Assembly: GCF_000622145.1 (NCBI RefSeq)
Contig: NZ_KK211402.1
Location: forward strand, 23,059 to 87,058
Direction of reading: 5' to 3'
Source of the DNA: Paracoccus yeei ATCC BAA-599
GTDB taxonomy: Bacteria; Pseudomonadota; Alphaproteobacteria; Rhodobacterales; Rhodobacteraceae
Length of the DNA stretch: 64,000 nucleotides
Notes under the pieces: model-generated
What the model was told of the DNA's origin: nothing
Databases searched by the model: none
What the model saw: only the letters and a program-made list of their open reading frames with translations
Position numbers and translations under genes: made by a program
Shown: piece by piece, positions 16,985 to 24,242 of the stretch
Numbering within the stretch: position 1 is the first letter of the stretch
How the letters are laid out: each line of letters starts with the position of its first letter

Positions 16985-17662
16985 CGCGGCCCCCTTCCAT
17001 CTGTTCGTTCAGTTTGCGCACCATCACCGCCTCGATCTCGGGCAGCAGTTCGGCGGCGATCAAGGCGTCGATCCCAAGGGCACGGGCCATCGCCAGCGCC
17101 GCGCCCATGTCCCAGCCGAGCACCGCGCCGGGGATGACGCGCAATTGCCCACCAAGACGGCCGACCAGGTCCCAGACCTGCCAACCCTCCTGCGTCTTTG
17201 GCCGGTTCAGTCTTGCGGGGCAGTCGGGGCAGATGCCCCCGCGGCCCTCGCAGGGTGTGCAGGCCGCGCAATACCGGTCGCCCCCGCCGAAGGACCAGTC
17301 GGCGAGGGCGCGGAGACGTTTTTTTCCGCGTCCAGCAGCAGACCGCGCGCGACATACTGCGTCTGGAAAGCCTCGAAGACCGGCCAGATTTCGAGGAGGG
17401 CGTCGATGCCCTCGGGCGACACTGGGATGATGTTGCCCGCGCCGTCGCCAACACCCTCCCAATCCAGCACCGCGTGCCGGGCGACAGACTTGGCCATGGC
17501 CAGCGCCATTTCCTCTTGGGTCGCACCTTCGGGGAGTGTTTCCACCGCCAGATCGGCGCGGGCGGACACCATCAGCGCGGTGGTCAGGGGGCCGACCAGC
17601 AGGCGCAGGCCGGGGGCCAGGTCCAGCCATTCGGGCGTGGCGGTCAGGTTCAGTCGGATCAT
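16977..17662 (-). CDS. Tail assembly chaperone, -1 frameshifted form (gpGT-like)
   Basis: A -1 shift on A_AAA_AAC (17324-17318) joins the first 115 codons of the G-like gene to a 113-codon downstream frame ending at 16977, giving about 228 residues. The downstream part is clearly protein-like: RLRALADWSFGGGD, then a cysteine cluster CAACTPCEGRGGICPDC that could bind zinc, then a helical end that overlaps the tape-measure start by 8 bp. In lambda the minor GT product links the chaperone to tail-tube subunits. The heptamer is exactly in frame with the X_XXY_YYZ rule. A true indel in the DNA is the alternative. Confidence 0.7.
17207..17662 (-). CDS. Tail assembly chaperone, unshifted form (gpG-like)
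   Basis: Translation from the ATG at 17662 gives a 151-residue protein. Its first ~110 residues are folded-looking (MIRLNLTATPEW, then a helical region rich in Ala and Glu) and its last ~36 are low-complexity Pro/Ala/Gly. It starts 2 bp after the tail-tube gene and precedes the tape measure, the position of lambda gene G. A slippery heptamer at 17324-17318 lets part of the ribosomes change frame, so this short form is probably the major product. G-type proteins coat the tape measure during tail assembly. Confidence 0.7.
   Translation of the reverse strand: MIRLNLTATPEWLDLAPGLRLLVGPLTTALMVSARADLAVETLPEGATQEEMALAMAKSVARHAVLDWEGVGDGAGNIIPVSPEGIDALLEIWPVFEAFQTQYVARGLLLDAEKNVSAPSPTGPSAGATGIARPAHPARAAGASAPTAPQD
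17318..17324 (-). promoter_or_regulatory. Programmed -1 frameshift slippery site
   Basis: On the minus strand the heptamer A AAA AAC is read in the upstream frame as xxA AAA AAC. It lies in a run of seven A followed by CGTC. This is a canonical bacterial -1 slippery sequence, located where siphophages place their G/GT frameshift. Confidence 0.72.
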
Positions 17663-17664
17663 GA

Positions 17665-18603
17665 TCAGTATCCTGCAAGGGTGTTGACGAGGACGGCGGT
17701 GCACATCCGGGCGGGGCTGGTGGCCTTCGCGGCCTGCCAGTCGAAGCTCGCCTGCACGCCCTGCGGCCCGGCGATCTCGATGCGCGGGATCGGCAGATAG
17801 ACGGCATGCGCTGTGAACGTGAAGCTGGCGTTGGCGCTGAGGCTGTAGACGAACTCCAACTCACAGGGGCTGCCGTCGATGGCTTGGGTCACCAGAGTGC
17901 TGTCCGAGAACCGCACCTCGATCCGGCCGGTCAGCGCTGCCATGGTCGGATCAGCGCCATCGATGCGGCCATCGCCCCGGATGGTCTCGATCCGGTCGAG
18001 GTTGTTGGAATAGGTGATCTCGGCCGAGACGACGTTGCCCAGCGCGGTGCCGTTGCGCTTCACCGTGCCGTTGAAATGGCCAAAGCGCTGCAGGCTCAGC
18101 GCGGTGGGCGTCCCAGCGGCAGTGGCGGCTGCGATGGTTTCGCCTTGGGCAACGAGGCGGGCTGTCGCTGTCAGCAGGCCGGATCGCTGCATCTGCCACG
18201 ACAACTGATCCAGCACACAGCCGGAATACATCGCGAACCGCGGCACCTCCGGCATGGCAGTTTCGATGGCCATGCTGGGCAGTATCCAGTTGCCCGACTG
18301 GAAGGTGTGGGTCTTCGGCGTGGTGCCGGTGGTGACTGGCTGGCCGAAGGCCGCCTTCAGCCAGAACCCGAAGGCCTCGACATCGATAGGGATCACCACC
18401 TCGCCGTCAGCTGTAACCGCATCCTTGATCGGGGCTAGCGGATCGCGGCCATAGCCCAGCAGTTCGGATTCCAGCAACGGCTGTTCTGACCCGAGTGTCG
18501 CCCGGGCGAAGGGCATCAGCCGGAACCCACTGACTGGCGGGGTGCCGTAAACCGTCTCATAAGCAAGCGCCATCTGCGCCCGCGCGCCTTGCGCACGTGC
18601 CAT
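17665..18603 (-). CDS. Major tail tube protein
   Basis: The 312-residue, mostly beta-strand protein lies between the tail terminator and the G-like gene, the position of lambda gpV. The N-terminus (ALAYETVYGTPP) and the segment GDGRIDGADPTMAALTGRIEVRF followed by a C-terminal immunoglobulin-like strand region resemble the phage tail tube family found in Rhodobacterales prophages. It should form the stacked hexameric rings of the tail. The ATG at 18603 is preceded by GAGGAGACCCCC. Confidence 0.8.
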   Translation of the reverse strand: MARAQGARAQMALAYETVYGTPPVSGFRLMPFARATLGSEQPLLESELLGYGRDPLAPIKDAVTADGEVVIPIDVEAFGFWLKAAFGQPVTTGTTPKTHTFQSGNWILPSMAIETAMPEVPRFAMYSGCVLDQLSWQMQRSGLLTATARLVAQGETIAAATAAGTPTALSLQRFGHFNGTVKRNGTALGNVVSAEITYSNNLDRIETIRGDGRIDGADPTMAALTGRIEVRFSDSTLVTQAIDGSPCELEFVYSLSANASFTFTAHAVYLPIPRIEIAGPQGVQASFDWQAAKATSPARMCTAVLVNTLAGY

Positions 18604-18628
18604 GGGGGTCTCCTCGATGTTGGGGGTG

Positions 18629-19051
18629 TCAGGCCAGAGGGCCGGTGGTGGTGTAGTGCAACACGACGGTGATCACCGCCGCCTTCAGCGCTGCCGCGCC
18701 CTCGATGGGCAGGTCAACCGAGGCCGGGGCGTCGGGTTCGACCCAATCGCAAAGGCCGCCAAGTGTGCGGTCGGTTTCCAGCGCGGTGCCGATACTGGCG
18801 ATCAGGGTATCAAAAGCGCTGGCCCGGCCATTCGGGGCCTGAACGACGACCTCCAGCTCAGCGCGGTGCTGGTAATGGTAGCGAAGAGGCGACAGCGTCA
18901 CCTCCGGCTCGCCCGGCTGGCCATCACGTAAGATGATCAGCCCAGCCGCTGGGATCCGCTCTGGCAGCACCTCGTCTCGCAAAGTGAGGGCGGCCAGCGG
19001 CTGAAGCCGCGCGCGCAGCGCGGCGAGGACGGATTCGCGAGTGGTTGTCAC
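18629..19051 (-). CDS. Tail terminator-like protein
   Basis: From a GTG at 19051 the product has 140 residues, beginning VTTTRESVLAALRARL and ending with the strand AAVITVVLHYTTTGPLA. Size, mixed alpha/beta pattern and position just upstream of the tail tube match tail-terminator proteins (lambda gpU-like). A longer form from an ATG at 19114 is open, but its extra 21 residues look unrelated and lie in the DNA next to an inserted gene. The insertion of a HEPN-like gene upstream may have replaced the original leader. It is followed 25 bp later by the tail-tube gene. Confidence 0.65.
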   Translation of the reverse strand: MTTTRESVLAALRARLQPLAALTLRDEVLPERIPAAGLIILRDGQPGEPEVTLSPLRYHYQHRAELEVVVQAPNGRASAFDTLIASIGTALETDRTLGGLCDWVEPDAPASVDLPIEGAAALKAAVITVVLHYTTTGPLA

Positions 19052-19287
19052 TTTTGTTCCAAGTTGAAAGGCTCGGCTACCGTAGCTTGCTGTGTTCAAA
19101 GTATTGCGACGCAATCAAGGCGGTCGCTGTCTAGGTTTCAGAACTGAATAAATGGGAACGGCGCCCCGATGGGCACGGAGCGAAACTCGATGCAGTCATT
19201 GAGGAAAATGGACAAAATCCATCATACGATAAAAAATCTTCTTACGATCAAAGTTGATCTTTTGCACCGACAGATCGGAGAGACGCG

Positions 19288-20157
19288 TTACACACGTGCC
19301 GCAAGCCTATCCCGAGCATCCCTGAGTTGGTCACGAACACTCTTTGGCAGAGATATGCTTTCAATGACCCAATTAGCCAACGCAACCACTTCGGCCGCAC
19401 GCTCTCCAGTCGCGCCCTGTTCATCAGCCAAAAGAATGCGACGGCCGAGGACTGGATTCAGGGCGGAACTGCCACATTGAAGGTCCCCGTGGTCGTAGTC
19501 AGGCGCAAAAATCAGATTGTGATTGAGTGCTGCGTGTCGCAGCTCGGGCGATGACTTGCTGTTCGTGAGTTTCGCGAAACGCGAACCGGCCATATGCGGC
19601 ATGTAGTCCGCCTGCCGGGAAAGCTGATCCCGGAAAGTGAAGCGAGGTTGACCATGGCGGACATTGCCAAAGAGATAATAATCGAGCGGACAGCATAGGC
19701 GGCGAATGGCGTAGAGGACGCGGTCGAATTTGTACAGGTCTTCGCCATGCAGCACAAATCCATAGATCTGGTAGCGATTGTTAGCGTCGCCATTTGATGA
19801 AATTCTGGCGATAAACTGCTGTGTCGACTCGACGCGCCAATGCATATCTATCTCGCTCGGCCTAATCAGTAGATCAGGCAAGAGATCACCAGCTAGTGTG
19901 GATACCTCAGGAAAAAGACGCTCAAGATCGTGCCCGTATGGCGGCTGACCCGATGCTGGCTTCAAGCCTGATCGACCGTTGAGTAGCAGCACAGCCTTCA
20001 TCATCTTTTCTAGGCAATGGGTCGCATTCCACAGAAAATCCAGAGCCAAGTTCTGCTGGAAGCACCACCTTGCGACCACGTAATTCTGATCAGCGGAATC
20101 TACGAACATGTCGTAGACGACATTATTCCTGAGAGCCTGTTGCTGAGTGATTTCCAT
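19288..20157 (-). CDS. HEPN-like domain protein, probable moron or defence gene
   Basis: This 289-residue protein does not fit tail morphogenesis. Residues 22-85 look like a HEPN helical domain: ALDFLWNATHCLEKMMKAVLLLNG followed by a turn and YGHDLERLF, the usual 'LEK.LKA ... HDL' pattern. A canonical RX4-6H RNase motif is not evident, so catalytic activity is uncertain. The rest has no recognisable domain. The gene is visibly less GC-rich than the tail genes and has noncoding flanks of about 240 and 150 bp, unlike the tightly packed operon. That points to later insertion with its own expression signals. A role in phage exclusion is a guess from domain and position. Confidence 0.6.
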   Translation of the reverse strand: MEITQQQALRNNVVYDMFVDSADQNYVVARWCFQQNLALDFLWNATHCLEKMMKAVLLLNGRSGLKPASGQPPYGHDLERLFPEVSTLAGDLLPDLLIRPSEIDMHWRVESTQQFIARISSNGDANNRYQIYGFVLHGEDLYKFDRVLYAIRRLCCPLDYYLFGNVRHGQPRFTFRDQLSRQADYMPHMAGSRFAKLTNSKSSPELRHAALNHNLIFAPDYDHGDLQCGSSALNPVLGRRILLADEQGATGERAAEVVALANWVIESISLPKSVRDQLRDARDRLAARV

Positions 20158-20308
20158 CGTGCTGGTCTCCGCTAGAACCTACACAATCCCTTTAACCGCC
20201 GGGAATGAACAGTCGAAACGCACGAAGGAACTGATTTGACCCTGCAGTTTCTTGCTGCTCACAAGTCAGAACGTGGTCAACATGTTGGCCGGCGTAACGG
20301 CTTTCAGT

Positions 20309-20935
20309 TCAATTTCCCTCCACCCACTTCGCCACGATCAAACCGGGCACACCGTCAACCGCCCGCTCTGCATCTCGCGCCAGATCCAGCCGCTTCCGCA
20401 ACTTGACCTGCGGCACCAGCAGGAAAATTGGCACGGTCGCCACACCACGCCCGGTTTTCGACCTGGACGCCACGGCTCGGCCTTTAGAATTTAGCCGCCC
20501 CTCGGCCACCAACATGCTGGGCCCGCGTCGGCGGTAGACAAATCGCAGGCGCAACCCGGTGCGGCGTTCCCATTCGCCGGGGGTGATCCGGCCGCCTTTG
20601 GTGCTTTTCCCGGCGGCCGGGGTGGGGATGGCCAGCCAGAACCCGTCCCTGGACCGGATGAGCGGCCCGGTGTCATGCGCGCCGATGATGACCGGGGCAT
20701 TTGACCAGACGAGTGCCGCCGCGTTCAGGCTGTCGCCGGATTTGGGGAAGCTGGCGAGGCGGATTGAGTTGCCCAGCCTCGTGCCAAGCCCCGCGCCGGT
20801 GATCTGGCCGCGCCAAGCGGATTTGAGGGAAGTGCCTGCCTCGCGCATGGCCGCCGACACTGCCTTTTCCCCGGCGGCGACTTCGGCCTTCATCAGGGCG
20901 ACAATGTCGGGGTTGAACTCGATGTTCAGTTTCAT
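20309..20935 (-). CDS. DUF6441-type head-tail connector / tail completion protein
   Basis: The 208-residue protein has a helical N-terminus (ALMKAEVAAGEKAVSAAMREAG) followed by a basic C-terminal part. It resembles DUF6441 proteins that occupy the tail-completion slot (lambda gpZ or HK97 gp10 position). Its ATG overlaps the stop of the head-tail joining gene. Before the HEPN-like insertion it would have been followed directly by the tail terminator. Its place between connector and terminator supports a neck or tail-completion role. Confidence 0.65.
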   Translation of the reverse strand: MKLNIEFNPDIVALMKAEVAAGEKAVSAAMREAGTSLKSAWRGQITGAGLGTRLGNSIRLASFPKSGDSLNAAALVWSNAPVIIGAHDTGPLIRSRDGFWLAIPTPAAGKSTKGGRITPGEWERRTGLRLRFVYRRRGPSMLVAEGRLNSKGRAVASRSKTGRGVATVPIFLLVPQVKLRKRLDLARDAERAVDGVPGLIVAKWVEGN

Positions 20936-21243
20936 GCGGGGCGCAAATCCAAGGTCCAGACGAGCCGCTCACGGTCACGAACCGGCTCGCCCTGAATGAC
21001 GAAAGCCTCCCCATTGATCTCGATCCGATCACCGGGGCGCGGGTTGGGGACTTCGACCACGCGCAGGTCGATGCGCGTGGTTTCCGACCAGACGCGCGCA
21101 GCCCCGAAGTCCGTGATGTCATCCGCGCGGCGCAGGACCACGCGGATGAGCTGGGGCGCGCCACCGTCCGCGATGTAGGTCGCATCGCGGGCGATGTTGG
21201 GATCGGCAAAAAGGTTGTCGATGGCGGTAGCAAAGACCGACAT
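20932..21243 (-). CDS. Head-tail joining protein (lambda gpFII-like)
   Basis: The 103-residue beta-rich protein lies 5 bp after the capsid gene and overlaps the next gene by 4 bp. The pattern DYTADGG.., VWSETTRIDLRVVEV and RPGDRIEINGEAFVIQGEPVRD fits the phage head-tail joining family, small proteins that cap the connector and receive the tail. Length and position agree with lambda gpFII. Confidence 0.7.
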   Translation of the reverse strand: MSVFATAIDNLFADPNIARDATYIADGGAPQLIRVVLRRADDITDFGAARVWSETTRIDLRVVEVPNPRPGDRIEINGEAFVIQGEPVRDRERLVWTLDLRPA

Positions 21244-21248
21244 CGGCG

Positions 21249-22271
21249 TTAGTTGCCGCTGTGCAGGCGGATCGCGAGGCGCGGACGCTTGTTCACCGGC
21301 AAGATCGAGGCCTCGGTCATGAGATCGATCCAGCGGCCCTTGGCGTCCATCATCTGGCGCGCATAAAGCGGCAGTCCGATGGTGTTGGCGGTTTCCAAGA
21401 GGTTCGCGGGCCCGCCATATGTGGTGAAGGTGTCGAAGGTGCCCATCGGAAACGCGATGCCCTCGCCGGTGGGGATCAGCCGTTCCGACGTGCCGTTCGA
21501 GAGGGTGACCGAGCCGTTGTATTCCTCAAACAGGATCCCCGCAAAAGGGAAGGCGCGGCGCATGTCCTCGCGCAGGGGCTGGCCGCCGGTGGCCGAGAAG
21601 AACTTGTAGGCGTCCTCGGTCTTGGGGTGGCTGATCAGCTTGTCGAAGAATTCGGAACTGACCAGCGCATGTGCGGTGGTCATGGTCTCGCCCTTGAGGT
21701 TGTCCTCGATGGCGCGCAGGACTGTGCGGACCTTGCCTTGCACATTGGTGCCAGCGGTGCCGAAGACGAAGTCGACTGAGATCATCTCCAGCCCAAACTC
21801 GGTGAAGTAGTTGTAAAGCGTCGTGCCCGCGCCATCCTTCACGATGCCGCGCAGCGCATTCATCTCCATGTATTCGCGGGTCTGGGCGTGCTTGCGGCGC
21901 ATCAGCGTGAGCTTGCGGTTCATCACCTCGACCAGCGGATCGGCGGCGTCGGACAGGCCCAGCGCGGGCATCCCCTGAATATCGGCAGGCAGGATCACAT
22001 CGTCATGCGGGATCCACGGCAGGGCGAAGCTGCGCATCGAGCGCGCCTCGCGATTGCCGACGGTGGCAGGCGCGCCGAGCGGGACCGAGGGCAGGAGGCT
22101 CAGAACCCCCTCGCGCTGTTCGATCACGATGGAACGCTGGCTGACGCCTTCGAAGCGGAAGAGGCCGATCTGGCCCAGCCGGGTGTAGAGGTTGGGCAGG
22201 ATGTTGATGGCCTGCGTCATCTCGGCGAGCGAATAGCCGCCCGCGTCAAACGGGTTGCGCGTGATGGTCAT
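21249..22271 (-). CDS. Major capsid protein (gpE family)
   Basis: The 340-residue product matches lambda-type gpE major capsid proteins in length. Typical segments are NPFDAGGYSLAEMTQAIN and PNLYTRLGQIGLFRFEGVSQRS at the N-terminus, and a C-terminal GTFDTFTTYGGPANLLETANT. It forms the HK97-fold shell. It follows the decoration-protein gene by about 50 bp and precedes the connector genes, as in lambda. Confidence 0.88.
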   Translation of the reverse strand: MTITRNPFDAGGYSLAEMTQAINILPNLYTRLGQIGLFRFEGVSQRSIVIEQREGVLSLLPSVPLGAPATVGNREARSMRSFALPWIPHDDVILPADIQGMPALGLSDAADPLVEVMNRKLTLMRRKHAQTREYMEMNALRGIVKDGAGTTLYNYFTEFGLEMISVDFVFGTAGTNVQGKVRTVLRAIEDNLKGETMTTAHALVSSEFFDKLISHPKTEDAYKFFSATGGQPLREDMRRAFPFAGILFEEYNGSVTLSNGTSERLIPTGEGIAFPMGTFDTFTTYGGPANLLETANTIGLPLYARQMMDAKGRWIDLMTEASILPVNKRPRLAIRLHSGN

Positions 22272-22325
22272 GGGGTACTCCAGGGGAAACAGGGGATGGG
22301 CAGGAAGGAAGAATGCGCGGCCAGA

Positions 22326-22706
22326 TCAGGCCGTATCGCGCGCGATAATGCCGATGGCCGCGAGCTGGCCCAGCTTGGTGGTGATCTTGGGCGCATCATC
22401 GACGGTGGCGTCATAGGCGAGGCTCGCGCGCGACACTATCGAGGGGCCGCGTGCGACGACAATGCCGACTGCATCTGCAAGTGTGGCATCGACAGCGTAA
22501 AGCAGGACGGCGCCTGCGGTCTGCGCGCCGTCGCTGCCACCGCTGGTGGCCAGCTTGTATTTGCCACTGGCGGTGATGCGGCCCAAGACCGAGCCGACCG
22601 GATAGGCTGTCCCGGCCAGCAATGTGACGGTCTCGCGGGTGAAGTTCGGGTTGACCTCGTATTTGAGGACATCGCCCATTGTGGCGGGTTGATAAAGCAC
22701 GGTCAT
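22326..22706 (-). CDS. Head decoration protein (gpD family)
   Basis: The 126-residue protein contains the gpD-like segments NPNFTRETVTLLAG, YPVGSVLGRIT and GAVLLYAVDATLADA. In lambda-type phages gpD trimers stabilise the expanded capsid. It lies between the protease/scaffold gene and the capsid gene, the same order as lambda C-Nu3-D-E. A strong hairpin precedes it (22740-22760). Confidence 0.85.
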   Translation of the reverse strand: MTVLYQPATMGDVLKYEVNPNFTRETVTLLAGTAYPVGSVLGRITASGKYKLATSGGSDGAQTAGAVLLYAVDATLADAVGIVVARGPSIVSRASLAYDATVDDAPKITTKLGQLAAIGIIARDTA

Positions 22707-22737
22707 GGCGGGGTTCCTGTGTCAGGGGTCAATGGAA

Positions 22738-22761
22738 ATCCCCCGCCGATGCGGCGGGGGA
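22738..22761 (-). terminator. Hairpin between scaffold and decoration genes
   Basis: A perfect 8-bp GC stem (CCCCCGCC with GGCGGGGG, loop GATGC) occupies 22740-22760, followed on the minus strand by ATTTCC. The T-run is short, so it may be a partial terminator or an mRNA-stability hairpin that raises expression of the capsid genes. Confidence 0.45.
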
Positions 22762-22793
22762 GAGAGGGCAGTCCAGTTGGCTGGTCGGAGGTA

Positions 22794-23255
22794 TCAACCG
22801 CGCGGTGAAGCGGCTGCGCGTTTCGCAGCTGCAACGATCGGGCTTTCCTTTGCCAGCGGCAGGACCAACGACGGCGGTGCGGCGACGATATCTCGGGCGT
22901 CCGCAGCTGCGCTGGCGCGCTCCAGCACCAGTTTGCGCAAGGCCTCGGGTGCGGTGCCGTCGCGCAGCGCTTTGGCCGCGTCGATGGTGATCCCAAGGCG
23001 GCCCGCCTGTGCCGCGATCTCTGTGATTTCCGCCGCCGCCTCGCGCAGCTGCACCGAGAGCTCGGCCAGATTGTTGGTCTGCGTGGCGGTCTGCTCTGGG
23101 GCCGGTGCCGCAGCAGCTGGAGCGTCAGGTGCAGTGGGGGCCGGGACCGGAGTAGCAGGTACGTCATCGGCGGCGTCGGTTTCACCATCTTCAGTATCGG
23201 TTACACCGATCTCGGTATCTTGCGGGCTGTCGTCGGGGTCATTCTCGGTGGCCAT
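22794..23255 (-). CDS. Internal in-frame scaffold protein (Nu3-like)
   Basis: An in-frame ATG at 23255 inside the protease gene is preceded by a full Shine-Dalgarno AGGAGG at the right distance. It yields a 153-residue protein made only of the scaffold domain: an acidic start (ENDPDDSPQDTEIG), an Ala/Pro linker and a helical C-terminus (LAELSVQLREAAAEITEIA). This is the lambda C/Nu3 arrangement, where the free scaffold is made in excess over the protease fusion. Confidence 0.75.
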   Translation of the reverse strand: MATENDPDDSPQDTEIGVTDTEDGETDAADDVPATPVPAPTAPDAPAAAAPAPEQTATQTNNLAELSVQLREAAAEITEIAAQAGRLGITIDAAKALRDGTAPEALRKLVLERASAAADARDIVAAPPSLVLPLAKESPIVAAAKRAAASPRG

Positions 23256-24242
23256 GATTACCTCCTGTCTGGGGTGGGTTGACGTGCGGGATTTAGTTGC
23301 TGCCACGCGATGGCTGCGCGTGGGCGAAAGGATCGGAGTGCGTGTCAGCATCTGGCGGAACGCGGCAAAGCCCCGGGCCAGATCGGTGACCTCATCGGCA
23401 AGGCCTGCGGCGACGGCATCGACCCCGCGGAAGGTCGCAGCTTCGGTCGCCAGAGCTGCCTCCTGGCTAAGCCGCCCAGCGCGCCCGGCGGCCACGGTTT
23501 CCGCGAAAAGAAACCGCAACACATCGATCTCGCGCTGGATGTCGTCGCGCACGGCTTCGGGCAGGGGCTGGTAGGGATTCCCATCGACTTTGTGCTGACC
23601 TGAATGCACCAGCGTGACGCGCACCCCGTCCTGATCCAACTGGCCGCTCAAGTCGGCATGCAGTACCACCACGCCGATGCTGCCCAGCGCGCCGGTGCGC
23701 GGTAGCAGGATACGATCGGCCTGGGACGCGAGGGCATAGCCTGCCGAGAAGGCGTGTTCGGCGACGAAAGCCCAGACTGGCTTGCTGCCCCGGATGGCAC
23801 GAATGTGATCTGCGAGGTCAAAGACACCCGCCACTTCGCCCCCGAAACTGTCAATTTCCAATGCAAGGCCGCGCACAGCAGGGTCTTCAGCCGCCGCCTC
23901 GATCTGCGCGGCGATCCCCTCATAGCTGGTCTGGCCTGAGGATTGGCCGATCCAGCCACCGCGATGGATCAGCACGCCAGAAATCTCGATCACCGCAATC
24001 CTGTCCACGACCGGGTAGGGTGCGTCGCCGTGCTGGCGAAAGCTCTCGGTCAAGCCACCTGCTAGAATGCTGGCGCGCGCCGGCAGGGGGACGGTGTTTT
24101 CAAACCCGTCACCACTGTCCGCCAACTCGACCCGCCGCCCCAAGATGCGCCGCCCGAGCCCGGATAGAAATGCCGTGGCCTTGGAGGGTTCAACCAGCAG
24201 CGGCGTGTTGAAAGCGCGCGCGGCAATACGGGCATGGAGCAT
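22794..24242 (-). CDS. S49-family capsid maturation protease with C-terminal scaffold domain (lambda gpC-like)
   Basis: The 482-residue protein begins with an S49 (SppA/ClpP-fold) peptidase domain, about residues 80-310. It contains the catalytic serine region HAFSAGYALASQAD and the lysine region TGALGSIGVVVLH. The last ~150 residues are acidic and low complexity (Asp/Glu/Pro/Ala), then helical, like a scaffold. In lambda the equivalent gene C carries the scaffold gene Nu3 in its 3' part, and the same is seen here. Its ATG shares a base with the portal stop codon. It should cleave the scaffold and portal during head maturation. Confidence 0.87.
   Translation of the reverse strand: MLHARIAARAFNTPLLVEPSKATAFLSGLGRRILGRRVELADSGDGFENTVPLPARASILAGGLTESFRQHGDAPYPVVDRIAVIEISGVLIHRGGWIGQSSGQTSYEGIAAQIEAAAEDPAVRGLALEIDSFGGEVAGVFDLADHIRAIRGSKPVWAFVAEHAFSAGYALASQADRILLPRTGALGSIGVVVLHADLSGQLDQDGVRVTLVHSGQHKVDGNPYQPLPEAVRDDIQREIDVLRFLFAETVAAGRAGRLSQEAALATEAATFRGVDAVAAGLADEVTDLARGFAAFRQMLTRTPILSPTRSHRVAATKSRTSTHPRQEVIMATENDPDDSPQDTEIGVTDTEDGETDAADDVPATPVPAPTAPDAPAAAAPAPEQTATQTNNLAELSVQLREAAAEITEIAAQAGRLGITIDAAKALRDGTAPEALRKLVLERASAAADARDIVAAPPSLVLPLAKESPIVAAAKRAAASPRG
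23261..23266 (-). promoter_or_regulatory. Internal ribosome-binding site for the scaffold
   Basis: A perfect AGGAGG lies five bases upstream of the in-frame ATG at 23255, inside the protease coding sequence. It is much stronger than the sites of most genes in this operon, in keeping with high scaffold expression. Confidence 0.75.

Noticed and set aside
16977..17864. A stand-alone gene starting near 17864 in the shifted frame
   Set aside because: Its first half overlaps the tail-tube and G-like genes and is not protein-like. Only the part after the slippery site is, so frameshift expression explains it better.
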